Shown here: piece after piece, positions 8,098 through 19,525 of the stretch
Position numbering within the stretch: position 1 is the first letter of the stretch
Layout of the letters: each line of letters begins with the position of its first letter
Source of the DNA: Humibacter albus DSM 18994
GTDB lineage: Bacteria; Actinomycetota; Actinomycetes; Actinomycetales; Microbacteriaceae
Assembly: GCF_000421825.1 (NCBI RefSeq)
Contig: NZ_ATXT01000016.1
Location: 186,001-250,000, forward strand
Direction of reading: 5' to 3'
DNA: 64,000 bases
Position numbers and translations under genes: made by a program
Notes under the pieces: generated by a model
The model's database searches: none
The model's input: only the letters and a program-made list of their open reading frames with translations
Told to the model about the DNA's origin: nothing

Positions 8098-8937
8098 TCA
8101 GCGAGCGCGGCCGACGAAGTCGTCCATCGAGGAGTAGACGCCGAAGACCGGGCCGGCGATGGCATCCCATGCGCGCACCGGCAGGATGCCCTTGAGCGCC
8201 TTGGCGAGGGCGACCGACCTCGGCAGCGTGAGGAGCGGGCGGCCGGAGAGCATGGCATCCCACACGCGATCGACCACGTAGTCGGGCTTCATGACCGGGG
8301 TGAGCAGCGGCCCACGGGCACCCTCGAACATGCCGGTGTCGATGTAGCTCGGGGCCACCGTGGTGACCTTCACGTTGCTGTGGCCCTCGCGCTCGAGCTC
8401 CAGGCGGAGTGAGTCGCTCCATCCGATCAGGGCCCACTTGGATGCCGCGTACACGCTCATGCGCGGATTCGACAGCAGTCCCGCGGCCGATGCGACGTTC
8501 ACGATGCGCTTGGCGCGGGAGGCGTCGTCGATCATGGCGGGCAGGAATTCGCGCGTCAGGTACATCGGCGCGAGCGCGTTCACCTGCATGATCTTGCGGG
8601 TGTCATCGCCGTTGTCGTGCTCCCAGAAGAGGGCGCCGCGCACGATCCCCGCGTTGTTGATGATGATGTCGGGCGCTCCCGCCAGCCGGCGCACCTTGTG
8701 CGCGGTCTGCGCGATGGCGCCGAGCTCCCCGAGGTCGACGGTGTACGGGTGGATGCTCGTGCCCGGGTCGGCGAGCGCGGTGAGCACGCCGGTGACTTCT
8801 TTGAGCGAGTCGTGGTCGACATCCCACAGGATGACCGACCTCGCCCCCTCGAGCACCGCCCGCTCCGCGTAGAGCCTGCCCATGCCGCTCGCCGCGCCCG
8901 TGATGAGGATGCGGGCGCCGCGTACCGTTCGTGCCAT
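8098..8937 (-). CDS. SDR family NAD(P)-dependent oxidoreductase
   Basis: A 279-residue classical short-chain dehydrogenase. The dinucleotide-binding motif ILITGAASGMGRLYAERAV is at the N-terminus and DIIINNAGIVRG holds the NNAG element. The catalytic Ser is in NVASAAGLLSNPRMS, followed by YAASKWALIGWS with catalytic Tyr and Lys. The C-terminal part (DYVVDRVWDAMLSGRPLLTLP) resembles lipid/retinol-type SDRs, which use acyl or polycyclic alcohols. That is only a hint. It is followed downstream by a convergent hydrolase and preceded by the repeat-rich DNA next to the toxin-antitoxin remnant. Confidence 0.9.
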   Translation of the reverse strand: MARTVRGARILITGAASGMGRLYAERAVLEGARSVILWDVDHDSLKEVTGVLTALADPGTSIHPYTVDLGELGAIAQTAHKVRRLAGAPDIIINNAGIVRGALFWEHDNGDDTRKIMQVNALAPMYLTREFLPAMIDDASRAKRIVNVASAAGLLSNPRMSVYAASKWALIGWSDSLRLELEREGHSNVKVTTVAPSYIDTGMFEGARGPLLTPVMKPDYVVDRVWDAMLSGRPLLTLPRSVALAKALKGILPVRAWDAIAGPVFGVYSSMDDFVGRAR

Positions 8938-8968
8938 GGCTCTATTGTCGCGGGTCGGCGCGGGGCGC

Positions 8969-9183
8969 TTCGCGTGCGCACAATTCAGGACGCGACCGGC
9001 AGCCCCGCGCGGCGCACTGCGCGTCGCCCGCGCATAACTCAGGACGAGACGCGCATCCAGCGGCGCATGCCCCCACGCTGCCGGGACTTCGGCCGAGGAG
9101 CAGCCATGCGCAGCATGAATTGTGCACGCGGCTCAGGGCGAGGCCACTCGTCCGGGCAGCACTCGGCCTGAATCGTGCGCGGC
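8969..9183. repeat. Cluster of GCGCAyAATTCAGGACG units in both orientations
   Basis: Four related units lie in the spacer between the SDR gene and the toxin remnant: GTGCGCACAATTCAGGACG (about 8972), CGCGCATAACTCAGGACG (about 9027), the inverse GAATTGTGCACGCG (9118-9131) and the inverse GGCCTGAATCGTGCGCGG (9166-9183). The outer units are in inverted orientation, so the whole segment could fold into one large stem. A single further unit (GCGCACAGTTCAGGACGG) occurs near 28055. The TCAGG core is shared with the 75-bp element at 28193. Confidence 0.65.
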
Positions 9184-9189
9184 TGCTGC

Positions 9190-9446
9190 CTATGCCAAGG
9201 CGCCGAACACGTCGTTGAGCGCCTCGGCTTCGAAGGGCCGCTTGGCCACATTGCGATCTTTGGTGATCAGAACTTCGTCGCGCGCTGCAGCGTCGGCGAT
9301 CCACACCGGATCGGCGACGCCTGGGACTCTTGCAGGCCGTAGCGTTCGTCCATCGTGACGACACTCCAGCCCGCGTCTCGAAGACCATTCGGCACGACAA
9401 ACGAGCCGACCCCGCGATCGATGAAGAACCGAAGGTCGGAGCGCAT
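9190..9446 (-). pseudogene. VapC45-like PIN-type toxin, frameshifted and shortened
   Basis: Reading from ATG 9446 the product is MRSDLRFFIDRGVGSFVVPN, then LRDAGWSVVTMDERYGLQESQ, after which this frame becomes unlike a protein and stops. In the next frame, from about 9329, the expected continuation appears: VADPVWIADAAARDEVLITKD, then RNVAKRPFEAEALND, with a stop at 9190. One base has therefore been lost, or two gained, near 9330. The C-terminus also seems shorter than in the family, which I recall as about 135 residues. The acidic residues (Asp in FIDRG, Asp in MDERYG, Asp in ITKDRN) look like a PIN-like active site. It sits 6 bases after the antitoxin-like gene. Function is probably lost. 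Confidence 0.65.
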
Positions 9447-9452
9447 GACAGT

Positions 9453-10121
9453 TCAGGCTGCAGCGTAGTTCAGGTAGAGGAGGTCGTCCAGGTTGAGTCG
9501 ATAGTCCTCGGCCACATCCGCAGGAGGCTCACCCGCGCGCACCCTGCTCAGCACATCGTCGATCGCGATTCCGCGAGACTCAACGCTCGGCCTCCCGCCA
9601 TTGAGGAGGGGACGCACCACGACGCGCGTCTTCGTGAACTGAGGCAGGGCAATCGACGACGCATAACCGAGATCTCCGAAGTCGATCTGTTTGAGGTATC
9701 CCTCGACGACCTCGTTGAATACGGCCTGGCCGTTCCTCACGACCATCAACCGCTGGTCGGCGCGATCATCCGATTTGATCAGTACCTCTGCACCGTCGGT
9801 CACCAGTCTCTTGTTGGCGAGTGCATGATCGAGTTGAAGGTTGTCCTTGAGCATCTGGACCGCTGGCCTGATGCGCTGCAATGGCAGCCCCGCCTTGCGG
9901 AAGGCATTCAGCACGTAGACCTCGGCGAGCCCCGTGAACGACACCTGCGGACCAGTTCCCTTAGCCACGCCATCTATCACGGGTGGATAGGAACGGCCGT
10001 CCTCCGCTCTACCGAGCAACCAGCTGTGAACGGTCGACGGCGAAGCAGAAACGATGCGCGCGACTTCGCCCTTCGTGTACAGCGGAGCGGTGTACACGCG
10101 ATCCAGAGTCTGCTTGCTCAC
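9453..10121 (-). CDS. VapB45-like antitoxin (HTH plus DUF433-type domain)
   Basis: A 222-residue protein if it starts at GTG 10121 (VSKQTLDRVYT); the frame is open up to 10238. An N-terminal MerR/HTH-like segment LYTKGEVARIVSASPSTVHSWL is followed by a central region (LAEVYVLNAFRKAGLPLQRIRPAV). The C-terminal DUF433-like HTH reads GIAIDDVLSRVRAGEPPADVAEDY, then LNLDDLLYLNYAAA. The size, the two-part structure and the adjoining PIN-like toxin match the Mycobacterium tuberculosis VapB45 arrangement as I remember it. The antitoxin is intact while its toxin is broken, so it may now be a free regulator. Start uncertain. Confidence 0.65.
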   Translation of the reverse strand: MSKQTLDRVYTAPLYTKGEVARIVSASPSTVHSWLLGRAEDGRSYPPVIDGVAKGTGPQVSFTGLAEVYVLNAFRKAGLPLQRIRPAVQMLKDNLQLDHALANKRLVTDGAEVLIKSDDRADQRLMVVRNGQAVFNEVVEGYLKQIDFGDLGYASSIALPQFTKTRVVVRPLLNGGRPSVESRGIAIDDVLSRVRAGEPPADVAEDYRLNLDDLLYLNYAAA

Positions 10122-10254
10122 GTGGCGATGATATCCACGGCTGCCGACGTCTTCCGCGAGGCTGGTCGCAGCTGTGGAGAGGTAAGCATTGGCAGCCCCG
10201 GTGGAATCAGTGCTCCTTCCCGATGCCGACCGAGCCACGTTCGACGCAGTCCCC

Positions 10255-10533
10255 TTAGCCGGCAGCCTTCCGGCGCCCGTCGTCCGCTCTCACGGCGAAC
10301 ATCTCCGGCTTGAGCCCATCCAACAACTCACCCGGATGCACGCCGAGCGCCTCTGCCATCCGCACCAGCGACTGGATGTTCGGCATCGATCGTCCGGTCT
10401 CGTAAGCGCGCACATTCGATGAATCGATGCCGCTGAGAACAGCGACCTGATCCTGTGTGAAGCCTTGCCGCTTGCGCTGCTCCGCGATCAGCCCGCCGAT
10501 GTGAGCGGCGGCTTCGGACGGGACGCGGGGCAT
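10255..10533 (-). CDS. XRE family HTH regulator
   Basis: A 92-residue protein with one Cro/C1-type helix-turn-helix: IAEQRKRQGFTQDQVAVLSG, then IDSSNVRAYETGRSMPNIQSL (about residues 15-56). This size is that of controller (C) proteins of restriction-modification systems. It is divergent from the restriction-like operon, whose first ATG lies 70 bases away at 10604, so both promoters must sit in 10534-10603 and the protein probably controls them. It may also act with the neighbouring antitoxin-like gene. The target site is not evident. Confidence 0.85.
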   Translation of the reverse strand: MPRVPSEAAAHIGGLIAEQRKRQGFTQDQVAVLSGIDSSNVRAYETGRSMPNIQSLVRMAEALGVHPGELLDGLKPEMFAVRADDGRRKAAG

Positions 10534-10603
10534 CCATTCAGAATCACGTCACCCCAAGACTGGTGCCAGGGCGCATGTCACCGGGTACTTGTACGCTCAA
10601 TGC

Positions 10604-11269
10604 ATGGCAACAGAGGCTCAGCGGGCGGAAAGGCTCGTCAAGTCGAAGCAGCGGGTTGCCGATCACGGCGAAGTCTTCACACCGTCATGGCTCGTCAACG
10701 ACATGCTCGACCTCGTCAAGTCGGAGACAGAGCGGATCGACTCCCGCTTTCTCGAGCCGGCTTGCGGTTCCGGCAACTTCCTCATTCCCGTTCTTGAGCG
10801 CAAACTCGCGGCGGTTAACGCTCGCCACGGGCGGAGTGACTTCGAGAAGAAGCACTACGCGCTCTTCGCGCTCATGTGCGTCTACGGCATCGAGCTGTTG
10901 CCCGATAACGCCACTGAGTGCCGGACGAACCTGCTCGAGACGTTCGCCACATTCCTGAAGCTCGGCCACGACGATGTCTGGCGCCGAGCCGCTGAAGCCG
11001 TTCTCGCGGTCAACATCGTGCACGGCGATGCCCTCAAGATGACGGATGCCTCGGGCCAGCCGATCACGTTTCCGGAGTGGGGCTACCTCGGGCGCGGCAA
11101 GTTCCAGAGGCGCGACTTCGGATACAGCAACCTGACGGAGCGCGGCTCGTTCTCCGGAACGCTCTTCGAGGCCTTCGAGGAGCACGAGGTCTTCGTACCC
11201 TCCCGCACGTATCCGCCGATGACTGTGCAAGAACTCGCGAGGTCTTCACACGAGGGCGAGCCCGCATGA
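10604..11269 (+). CDS. Short DNA methyltransferase-like protein lacking the NPPY motif
   Basis: A 221-residue protein from ATG 10604 (TTG 10589 is possible). It has the EVFTP box typical of N6-adenine methylases (HGEVFTPSWLVNDMLDLV) and the SAM-binding motif I (FLEPACGSGNFLIPVLERKL). Next are a motif II-like IELLPDNATECRTNLLE and NIVHGDALKM. No NPPY/DPPF catalytic motif follows; the C-terminus reads FEEHEVFVPSRTYPPMTVQEL and stops. It may be inactive alone, a SAM-binding partner subunit, or a truncated paralogue of the methylase at 13422. Its stop overlaps the ATG of the next gene (ATGA), so it is translationally coupled. Confidence 0.8.
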   Translation: MATEAQRAERLVKSKQRVADHGEVFTPSWLVNDMLDLVKSETERIDSRFLEPACGSGNFLIPVLERKLAAVNARHGRSDFEKKHYALFALMCVYGIELLPDNATECRTNLLETFATFLKLGHDDVWRRAAEAVLAVNIVHGDALKMTDASGQPITFPEWGYLGRGKFQRRDFGYSNLTERGSFSGTLFEAFEEHEVFVPSRTYPPMTVQELARSSHEGEPA

Positions 11270-13425
11270 AGACCGATGTCGTCAAGCCTCAGGGAATCTT
11301 CTTCAACCCGAGCCGCTTGGTCGTCCCTCTCTTCCAGCGCCCGTATGTCTGGTCGCGCGAGACGCAGTGGGAGCCGCTCTGGCAGGACATCATGCGTCTC
11401 ATCGAGGTCATCGAACAGCATGATCCGCAGGCAACGCACTTCCTCGGTGCCATTGTGACCCAGCAGGTGCCCATCGGGCTCGGCGGGCTGCCGACGGCGA
11501 ATGTGATCGACGGACAACAGCGGCTGACGACTCTTCAACTGCTCCTCGACGCCCTGCACTCGGAACTCCAGCGCCGCGGTCTGGAAACGCTCGCCAGTCA
11601 GGTGGAACACCTCATTGAGAACCCGCCCGACGCATGCGAAACCGACGAGGATCGCTACAAGCTCTGGCCGACCAACCGCGACCGCGACGCGTTCGCAACG
11701 GTCATGTCAGCGCCCATCCCCGTCGACTACGAGTCCGTCTCACCTTCACGGCTGCGCGACGCACACAAGTTCTTCGCCGAGGCCATCGCGGAGTGGCTGG
11801 GCGACGACGCGCAACCGGCGGTGAGACGCGCGAGGTTGCTGGTACCGGCGATCAAGGATCGGCTCGAGATCGCGAGCATCACTCTCGACGCGAACGAGGA
11901 TGCACAGGCGATCTTCGAGACGCTGAACGCTCGCGGCACTCCGCTCTCGGCCGCCGACCTGATCAAGAACTTTGTCTTCCAACAAGTGCCTGCGGCGATC
12001 GCGGAAAAGACGTACCTCGCCAACTGGGCCGAATTCGAAACGCCGTGGTGGGAAACCGAGATCACGACCGGTCGCATCACAAACTCACGGGCATCCCTTT
12101 TCCTCTGGCAATGGCTGGTCGCACGCACCCTGACGGACTTTCCGATCCGCGAGGTGTTCACCCAGTTCAAGTACTACGTCACGACCGTTGAGAAGGACGT
12201 CACGGTGCTGCTACCGCGTATCCGTGCAGCCGCCAACCAGTATCGATCGATCATCGAGGGCGCGGAGAACCCCCATGGGCCGCTGAGCCGCATCGAACTC
12301 TTCAGCTATCGGGTGGGCACGCTCGGGTCCGAGATCGTGCGTCCGCTTCTGATCTGGTTGGACGAGCCGGAACAGGCAGCAATACCCGAGGCGGACCGGC
12401 GTCGCGTTCTGGAGGCCCTGGAGAGCTGGTTCGTGCGACGCGCTCTGGTCAAAGCACCCACACAGGGCACCAACCGGTTTCTCATCGACCTTCTGCGTTA
12501 TCTCAGCGAACAGCCGAAGGAATCGGTGGCGAACGCCGTCGAGCGGTATCTCGTCAGCGCGCACACGACGGTCGGGTACTGGCCTGGCGATGCCGAGGTA
12601 CGGGATGCCGTGATCGGCGCTCCCGCCTACTGGAAGTATCTACGCGCACGCCTCCGCATGGTGCTGGAGGCGCTCGAAGACGACAAGCGCGGCTACCCGG
12701 ACGGCAAGAAGCTCGCGACGAGCCCGATCATTCGAGGCAAGGCGACCATCGAGCACCTCATGCCACAAGGGTGGCGCACGCACTGGAAAGGCGGGTTCAG
12801 CGAAGAGGAGGATGCCGCTCGCGATCGGCTGGTGCAGCAGCTCGGAAACCTCACACTGATCACCCAGTCGCTCAACAGCAGCGTGTCGAACGGCTCGTGG
12901 GCTACCAAACGGGACTATTTCCTGCAGCACAACGATGCGTTGATCACGATGGATGCCGTCATCCTCGCTGGCGACGGCAAGTGGGGCGAGCGCGAGATCG
13001 ACGAACGCACCGACCTCATGGTCAGTCAACTCCTCGAGATCTGGCCGGCCCCTGCTGGGCATGTCGGATTACTCACTCAGCCCGAGCGGCCAGCAACGAT
13101 CGCCACGGTCGATCTGGCCCAGCTTGTGTCGTCTGGCTGGCTCCAGCCCGGCACTCGCCTGAAGCCCACCTGGACTGCGCTCTCCGACGTGGAGGCCGCG
13201 ATCACGCAGGATGGCCGGGTCTACGTCGGTGATGTCGGCTATGACTACCCGTCTGGTGCGGGTCGGGCTGTCGCCGGAACCGGGGTCAACGGCTGGACGT
13301 TCTGGGCAGTCGCCGAGACCGGCAAGTCCATCTATGACGTCAGAAGTGACTACCTCGCGAGCCTCGGCGACGCCGATGCGTCGGTGGCCGACGACGTCGA
13401 TGACCGGCTGGCGGACGAAGCATGA
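11266..13425 (+). CDS. DUF262-DUF1524 (GmrSD-like) nuclease with C-terminal RAMA-like domain
   Basis: 719 residues. The N-terminal DUF262 domain has PLFQRPYVWS (about residues 21-30) and the IDGQQRLTTL nucleotide-binding motif at 81-90. The DUF1524 domain carries the His-Me-finger-like TIEHLMPQGW (His497), then QLGNLTLITQSLNSS and WATKRDYF. GmrSD proteins cut modified phage DNA in an NTP-dependent way. The last ~110 residues (DLAQLVSSGWLQPGTRLK...YVGDVGYDYPSGAGRAV...NGWTFWAV) look like a RAMA domain, proposed to read modified DNA. ATGA overlaps on both sides tie it to the methylase genes. This placement inside a methylase operon is unusual for a type IV enzyme. Confidence 0.8.
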   Translation: MKTDVVKPQGIFFNPSRLVVPLFQRPYVWSRETQWEPLWQDIMRLIEVIEQHDPQATHFLGAIVTQQVPIGLGGLPTANVIDGQQRLTTLQLLLDALHSELQRRGLETLASQVEHLIENPPDACETDEDRYKLWPTNRDRDAFATVMSAPIPVDYESVSPSRLRDAHKFFAEAIAEWLGDDAQPAVRRARLLVPAIKDRLEIASITLDANEDAQAIFETLNARGTPLSAADLIKNFVFQQVPAAIAEKTYLANWAEFETPWWETEITTGRITNSRASLFLWQWLVARTLTDFPIREVFTQFKYYVTTVEKDVTVLLPRIRAAANQYRSIIEGAENPHGPLSRIELFSYRVGTLGSEIVRPLLIWLDEPEQAAIPEADRRRVLEALESWFVRRALVKAPTQGTNRFLIDLLRYLSEQPKESVANAVERYLVSAHTTVGYWPGDAEVRDAVIGAPAYWKYLRARLRMVLEALEDDKRGYPDGKKLATSPIIRGKATIEHLMPQGWRTHWKGGFSEEEDAARDRLVQQLGNLTLITQSLNSSVSNGSWATKRDYFLQHNDALITMDAVILAGDGKWGEREIDERTDLMVSQLLEIWPAPAGHVGLLTQPERPATIATVDLAQLVSSGWLQPGTRLKPTWTALSDVEAAITQDGRVYVGDVGYDYPSGAGRAVAGTGVNGWTFWAVAETGKSIYDVRSDYLASLGDADASVADDVDDRLADEA

Positions 13426-15102
13426 GCGACGTGGCAATCAAGAGCCCGCTTTCGCTACGACGCCATAACCCCGACGTCCTCACGTGCATCGCAAACCTCT
13501 CCAACGATGAGGTCTTCACGCCGCCCGACTTCGCGAACCGCATGCTCGACACGCTCGCGGATGCCTGGGCCGAAGCCAACAACGGCGCCAACATCTGGGC
13601 GGACCCGAAGGTCACGTTCCTCGATCCATTTACCAAGTCCGGGGTATTCCTGCGCGAGATCGTCGCACGGCTCACCGATGGCCTCGAGAAGTGGATGCCC
13701 GACCTCCAGTCGCGCGTGGACCATATCCTCACGAAGCAGGTGTTCGGCGTCGGCATCACCGAGCTGACCGCCCTGCTCGCCCGGCGCAGCGTCTACTGCT
13801 CGAAGTGGGCGAACGGCAAGTACTCGATCGCGAAGTCGTTCGATCGGGACTGGGGAAACATCTGGTTCGAACGGACCGAGCACACCTGGATCGGGCGCGA
13901 ACGAGTTCCTCGCGTGCACCCGGACACCGGCCGGAAGGTCTGGGTCGACCTGATCCGTTCGGGAAAGTGCAAGTACTGCGGCGCCCCTGGAGCTGAATAT
14001 GCCAAGGACTCCGGCCTCGAAACTCACGCCTACGCCTTCATTCACACCGACGACATCAAGGCTCGCATGGCCGAGCTGTTCGGAGCCGACATGCAGTTCG
14101 ACGTCATCATCGGGAACCCGCCGTATCAGTTGAGCGACGGCGGCTTCGGCACGAGCGCGGCACCGATCTACCAACTCTTCGTTGAGCAAGCGAAGGCGCT
14201 CGGCCCGCGGTTTCTTTCCATGATCGTCCCGTCACGCTGGTTCGCTGGAGGCAAAGGGCTCGATGACTTTCGAGAGGCAATGCTCGCCGATGATCGGGTT
14301 CGTGTAATAGACGACTATCTGAGTGCTTCAGATGTCTTCCCCTCTGTCGGTCTCAAGGGCGGGGTTTGCTACTTCCTCTGGGAGCGCGATACTCCCGGCC
14401 CCTGTCGAGTAACGACACGATTCAAGGGCCTTCCCCTGTCGACATCGACGCGCCCCCTTCTGGAGGACGGCGCCGATATATTCGTGCGCTTCAACGAAGG
14501 CGTCTCAATACTCAAGAAGGTCGTCGAAGTCGAGGGCGGAAAACGAGGATCCCTGGGGCTGCCCGCTGACAAGCGTTTCGACCGGTTGGTGAGCTCCAGC
14601 AAGCCCTTCGGGCTCCGCACATTCTTCAAGGGACATAGCGAGGCCGGGCCTAGAGACCTGCTTGTGTACCAGAACGGAGGCAAGGCTTTCATTGATCGAG
14701 CGTCGATAGGCACCGGAACCGACCTCATCGACAAGTGGAAGGTTTTTGTCGGTGCAGCCGCGCCCGGAACCGGGAACAAAGACACTTACCCCCATCGAGT
14801 CCTCAGCACGCCCTTTGTGGGCGCGCCAGGGTCGATCTCCTCCGAGACATATCTCTGCATTGGTCCGCTTGAAACCGAAGAGCAAGCAGCAAGCGCTTTG
14901 TCGTACCTCGAGTGCCGATTCACTAGATTGCTGATCCTCCTGCACAAGTCGACACAACATACGACCCGAAAGGTTTACGCCTTCGTTCCGACTCAGGAAT
15001 GGAACCACGCATGGTCGGACGACGAGCTGTACGCGAAGTATTCACTCACTGACGAAGAGGTCGCATTCGTCGAAAGCCTCGTACGCCCGATGGCCGCCAC
15101 TG

Positions 15103-15110
<8 letters not shown>
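13422..15110 (+). CDS. Eco57I-type N6-adenine DNA methyltransferase
   Basis: A 562-residue methylase. EVFTPPDFANRML (about residues 29-41) is the EVFTP box. Motif I is the variant FLDPFTKSGVFLREIVARL, with DPF instead of the usual (E/D)PACGSG. The catalytic motif IV is VIIGNPPYQLSD (Asn232-Pro-Pro-Tyr). A zinc-knuckle-like insert CKYCGAPG...HAYAFIH lies between motifs I and IV, and the C-terminal ~300 residues should hold the target-recognition domain (RFLSMIVPSRWFAGGKGLDD...). The gene overlaps its neighbours by 4 and 8 bases. It presumably modifies host DNA and so protects it from the downstream helicase-nuclease. Confidence 0.85.
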
Positions 15111-17673
<2,563 letters not shown>

Positions 17674-17711
17674 GAACGCTGTTCCGCGTGAGCGCACGGC
17701 TCGGGCTATAC

Positions 17712-17776
17712 GTGCATGCCCTGAATGCACTGGCGTCCTAGTCGCTCAGCCGCTCTCGACCATAACCGGCTGAGCG
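17712..17776. terminator. Two hairpins downstream of the helicase-nuclease gene
   Basis: GTGCAT (17712-17717) pairs with ATGCAC (17725-17730), and CGCTCAGCCG (17743-17752) pairs perfectly with CGGCTGAGCG (17767-17776). They lie 39-103 bases after the last stop of the operon. No T run follows, so the terminator call is tentative. Confidence 0.4.
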
Positions 17777-18095
17777 CGACAGAGCTGAGCATCACGACCC
17801 CGTGCCGAAAATCGGAACCTTGCCGCGGCGCGCCGAGTCGGCACCGCGACGCGTCGACAACGTTCACAGATCTCCGATTTTCAGCACGCGATCCCGCGCA
17901 CCACTTCCACGTCCCTGCTCCCACCGGCACCCCCACGCCGTCCGATCGGTGCCGCAACACCGCCCGCCGGCCCACGCCGCTCATCCACCACTGCGCCGGT
18001 CCGCCGCACCGCCTCCACGCCCGTGGCCACCCTGCGAGCCGTACCTTTACATGGAGGCCGGCACGTCCTCGCCCGTCACTCCCTTCGCAATGCGA

Positions 18096-18163
18096 ACTAA
18101 TTCAGGCTGAGGAGAATCAGGCGTCGTATATATCGATGCGGCCGGATATGGCCTGAGTTAGTA
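18096..18163. repeat. TCAGG palindromic intergenic element, intact copy 1
   Basis: The ends are AACTAATTCAGGC (18096-18108) and GCCTGAGTTAGT (18151-18162), inverted repeats of each other. The interior contains two ATAT-rich boxes (TATATATCGATGCGG and CCGGATATGG). It is the same element, in the same orientation, as 28193-28267, and inverted relative to the broken copy at 62588. Confidence 0.8.
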
Positions 18164-18307
18164 ATGAGGGACCGACGGGCGGCCGAGTCGGGGTGCCGCC
18201 CGCGCCGACGCACCTCCGGGTACGGCCTCGCCGACGCACTTCCGGGGCTCGCGATGCTCGCCGATATACTTCGTTAAGGTAAGAAATGTTCTCGACAGGT
18301 GGTGCAG

Positions 18308-19525
18308 ATGGCTCGCCGGCTCAAAGGTGCCTCGTCCGCCGACACGCGTAGCGCGATCCTCGACCTCATCCGCTCGAGCGGGCAGATCAGTCGCATCGAG
18401 TTGTCGGAGCAGTCCGGGTTGACCGAAGCGACGATCTCGAAGATCGTTCGAGCCCTTATCGTTGGCGGTCTCGTCATCGAGGCCGGGTACGCCGAGTCGA
18501 CCGGCGGCAAGCGCCCCGTCCTGCTCGAGCTGAACACGGCCTCACGCTTCGCCCTCGGAGTATCACTCGACTACGCCCGCATCTCGCTGGTGCTCTGCGA
18601 CATCAACGGGACCGCACTCCACAGCCACGCCATCAAGGGCGCAGGGCGCAGCAAACCACAGACCGTCATCGATCGGGTGGCCCGCGAGATCGGAAGGTTC
18701 TGCGACAAGTACGCCGTCGCGCGCACCGACATCATCGGCGTCGGGGTATCCGGCGCCGGCCGCCTCGACGCCTCCGGCGGAGTGCTCCGCTCCTCACGCC
18801 AGACCGGCGAATGGGAGGAGTTCGCCATTGAAGCGGCACTGAATGAAGCGACCGGCCTCCCCGTCATCCTGGAGAACGACGCGAACTGTGCGGCGCTCGG
18901 CGAGTTCTGGTCAGGGCGCGTATCCACCTCGCACGACTTCGCCACCATCTACATGGCTACAGGCATCGGCTGCGGGCTCGTCGTGAACGGCGACGTCTAT
19001 CGCGGCGCCTCGTCGAACGCGGGTGAGATCGGCCACGTTCCGCTCGACCCCGACGGACCCGAGTGCTTCTGCGGTTCGCGCGGATGCCTGGAGGTACTGG
19101 CCACGCCGGCGGCGGTCGTGCGCGCGGCACGTGCGCGCACCGCGTTGTGGAAGCGACTCGAGCTGCACGACGCCGAGGGCGAGGATGTCCGCACCTCGTT
19201 CGCGACGATCGCCACGGCCGCCGTCTCGGGCGACGCCGACGCCCACTCCTTGATCGCGCAGTCCGCCCGCTACCTCGCTTCCGCCGTGCTGGGCCTCACG
19301 AACATCTTCGACCTCGACCGGATCTTTCTCGCCGGCCCCGGATTCGCAACGGCCGGACCGATCTATCTCGAGACAGTGCGCGACGTACTGGGCCGGCTGG
19401 CGTTCATGCGCATGGTGCACCCCGTGTCGGTCGAGATGGGCGAAACGGGGCCCGGAGCGGCGGCGCGAGGCGCTGCATCCGTGGTGCTGCACAGCAACCT
19501 CACACCGCACCACGTGCGCGGCTGA
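18308..19525 (+). CDS. ROK family transcriptional regulator (sugar repressor type)
   Basis: A 405-residue ROK protein. A winged HTH occupies about residues 10-75 (ILDLIRSSGQISRIELSEQS, then GLTEATISKIVRALI). The sugar-kinase-like ROK fold follows, with IIGVGVSGAGRLD, ILENDANCAALGEFW, YMATGIGCGLVVNG and the zinc-binding CFCGSRGCLEVLATP. The start is ATG 18308 with AGGTGG just upstream; GTG 18299 is also possible. It is the only sugar-type repressor near the ABC/GH1 operon (20886-27732), so it is a likely regulator of that operon. The spacer before it (TACTTCGTTAAGGTAAGA, 18267-18284) shares a TACTT half-site with the operator at 27966. Confidence 0.9.
   Translation: MARRLKGASSADTRSAILDLIRSSGQISRIELSEQSGLTEATISKIVRALIVGGLVIEAGYAESTGGKRPVLLELNTASRFALGVSLDYARISLVLCDINGTALHSHAIKGAGRSKPQTVIDRVAREIGRFCDKYAVARTDIIGVGVSGAGRLDASGGVLRSSRQTGEWEEFAIEAALNEATGLPVILENDANCAALGEFWSGRVSTSHDFATIYMATGIGCGLVVNGDVYRGASSNAGEIGHVPLDPDGPECFCGSRGCLEVLATPAAVVRAARARTALWKRLELHDAEGEDVRTSFATIATAAVSGDADAHSLIAQSARYLASAVLGLTNIFDLDRIFLAGPGFATAGPIYLETVRDVLGRLAFMRMVHPVSVEMGETGPGAAARGAASVVLHSNLTPHHVRG

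Larger units (their letters stand above)
17674..18307. other. 634-bp intergenic region after the restriction-like operon
   Basis: I see no gene in this stretch. It holds the two hairpins listed at 17712-17776, the 68-bp TCAGG palindromic element at 18096-18163, and the promoter region of the ROK gene. The block 17800-18060 is C-rich, with no further recognisable structure. Confidence 0.6.
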
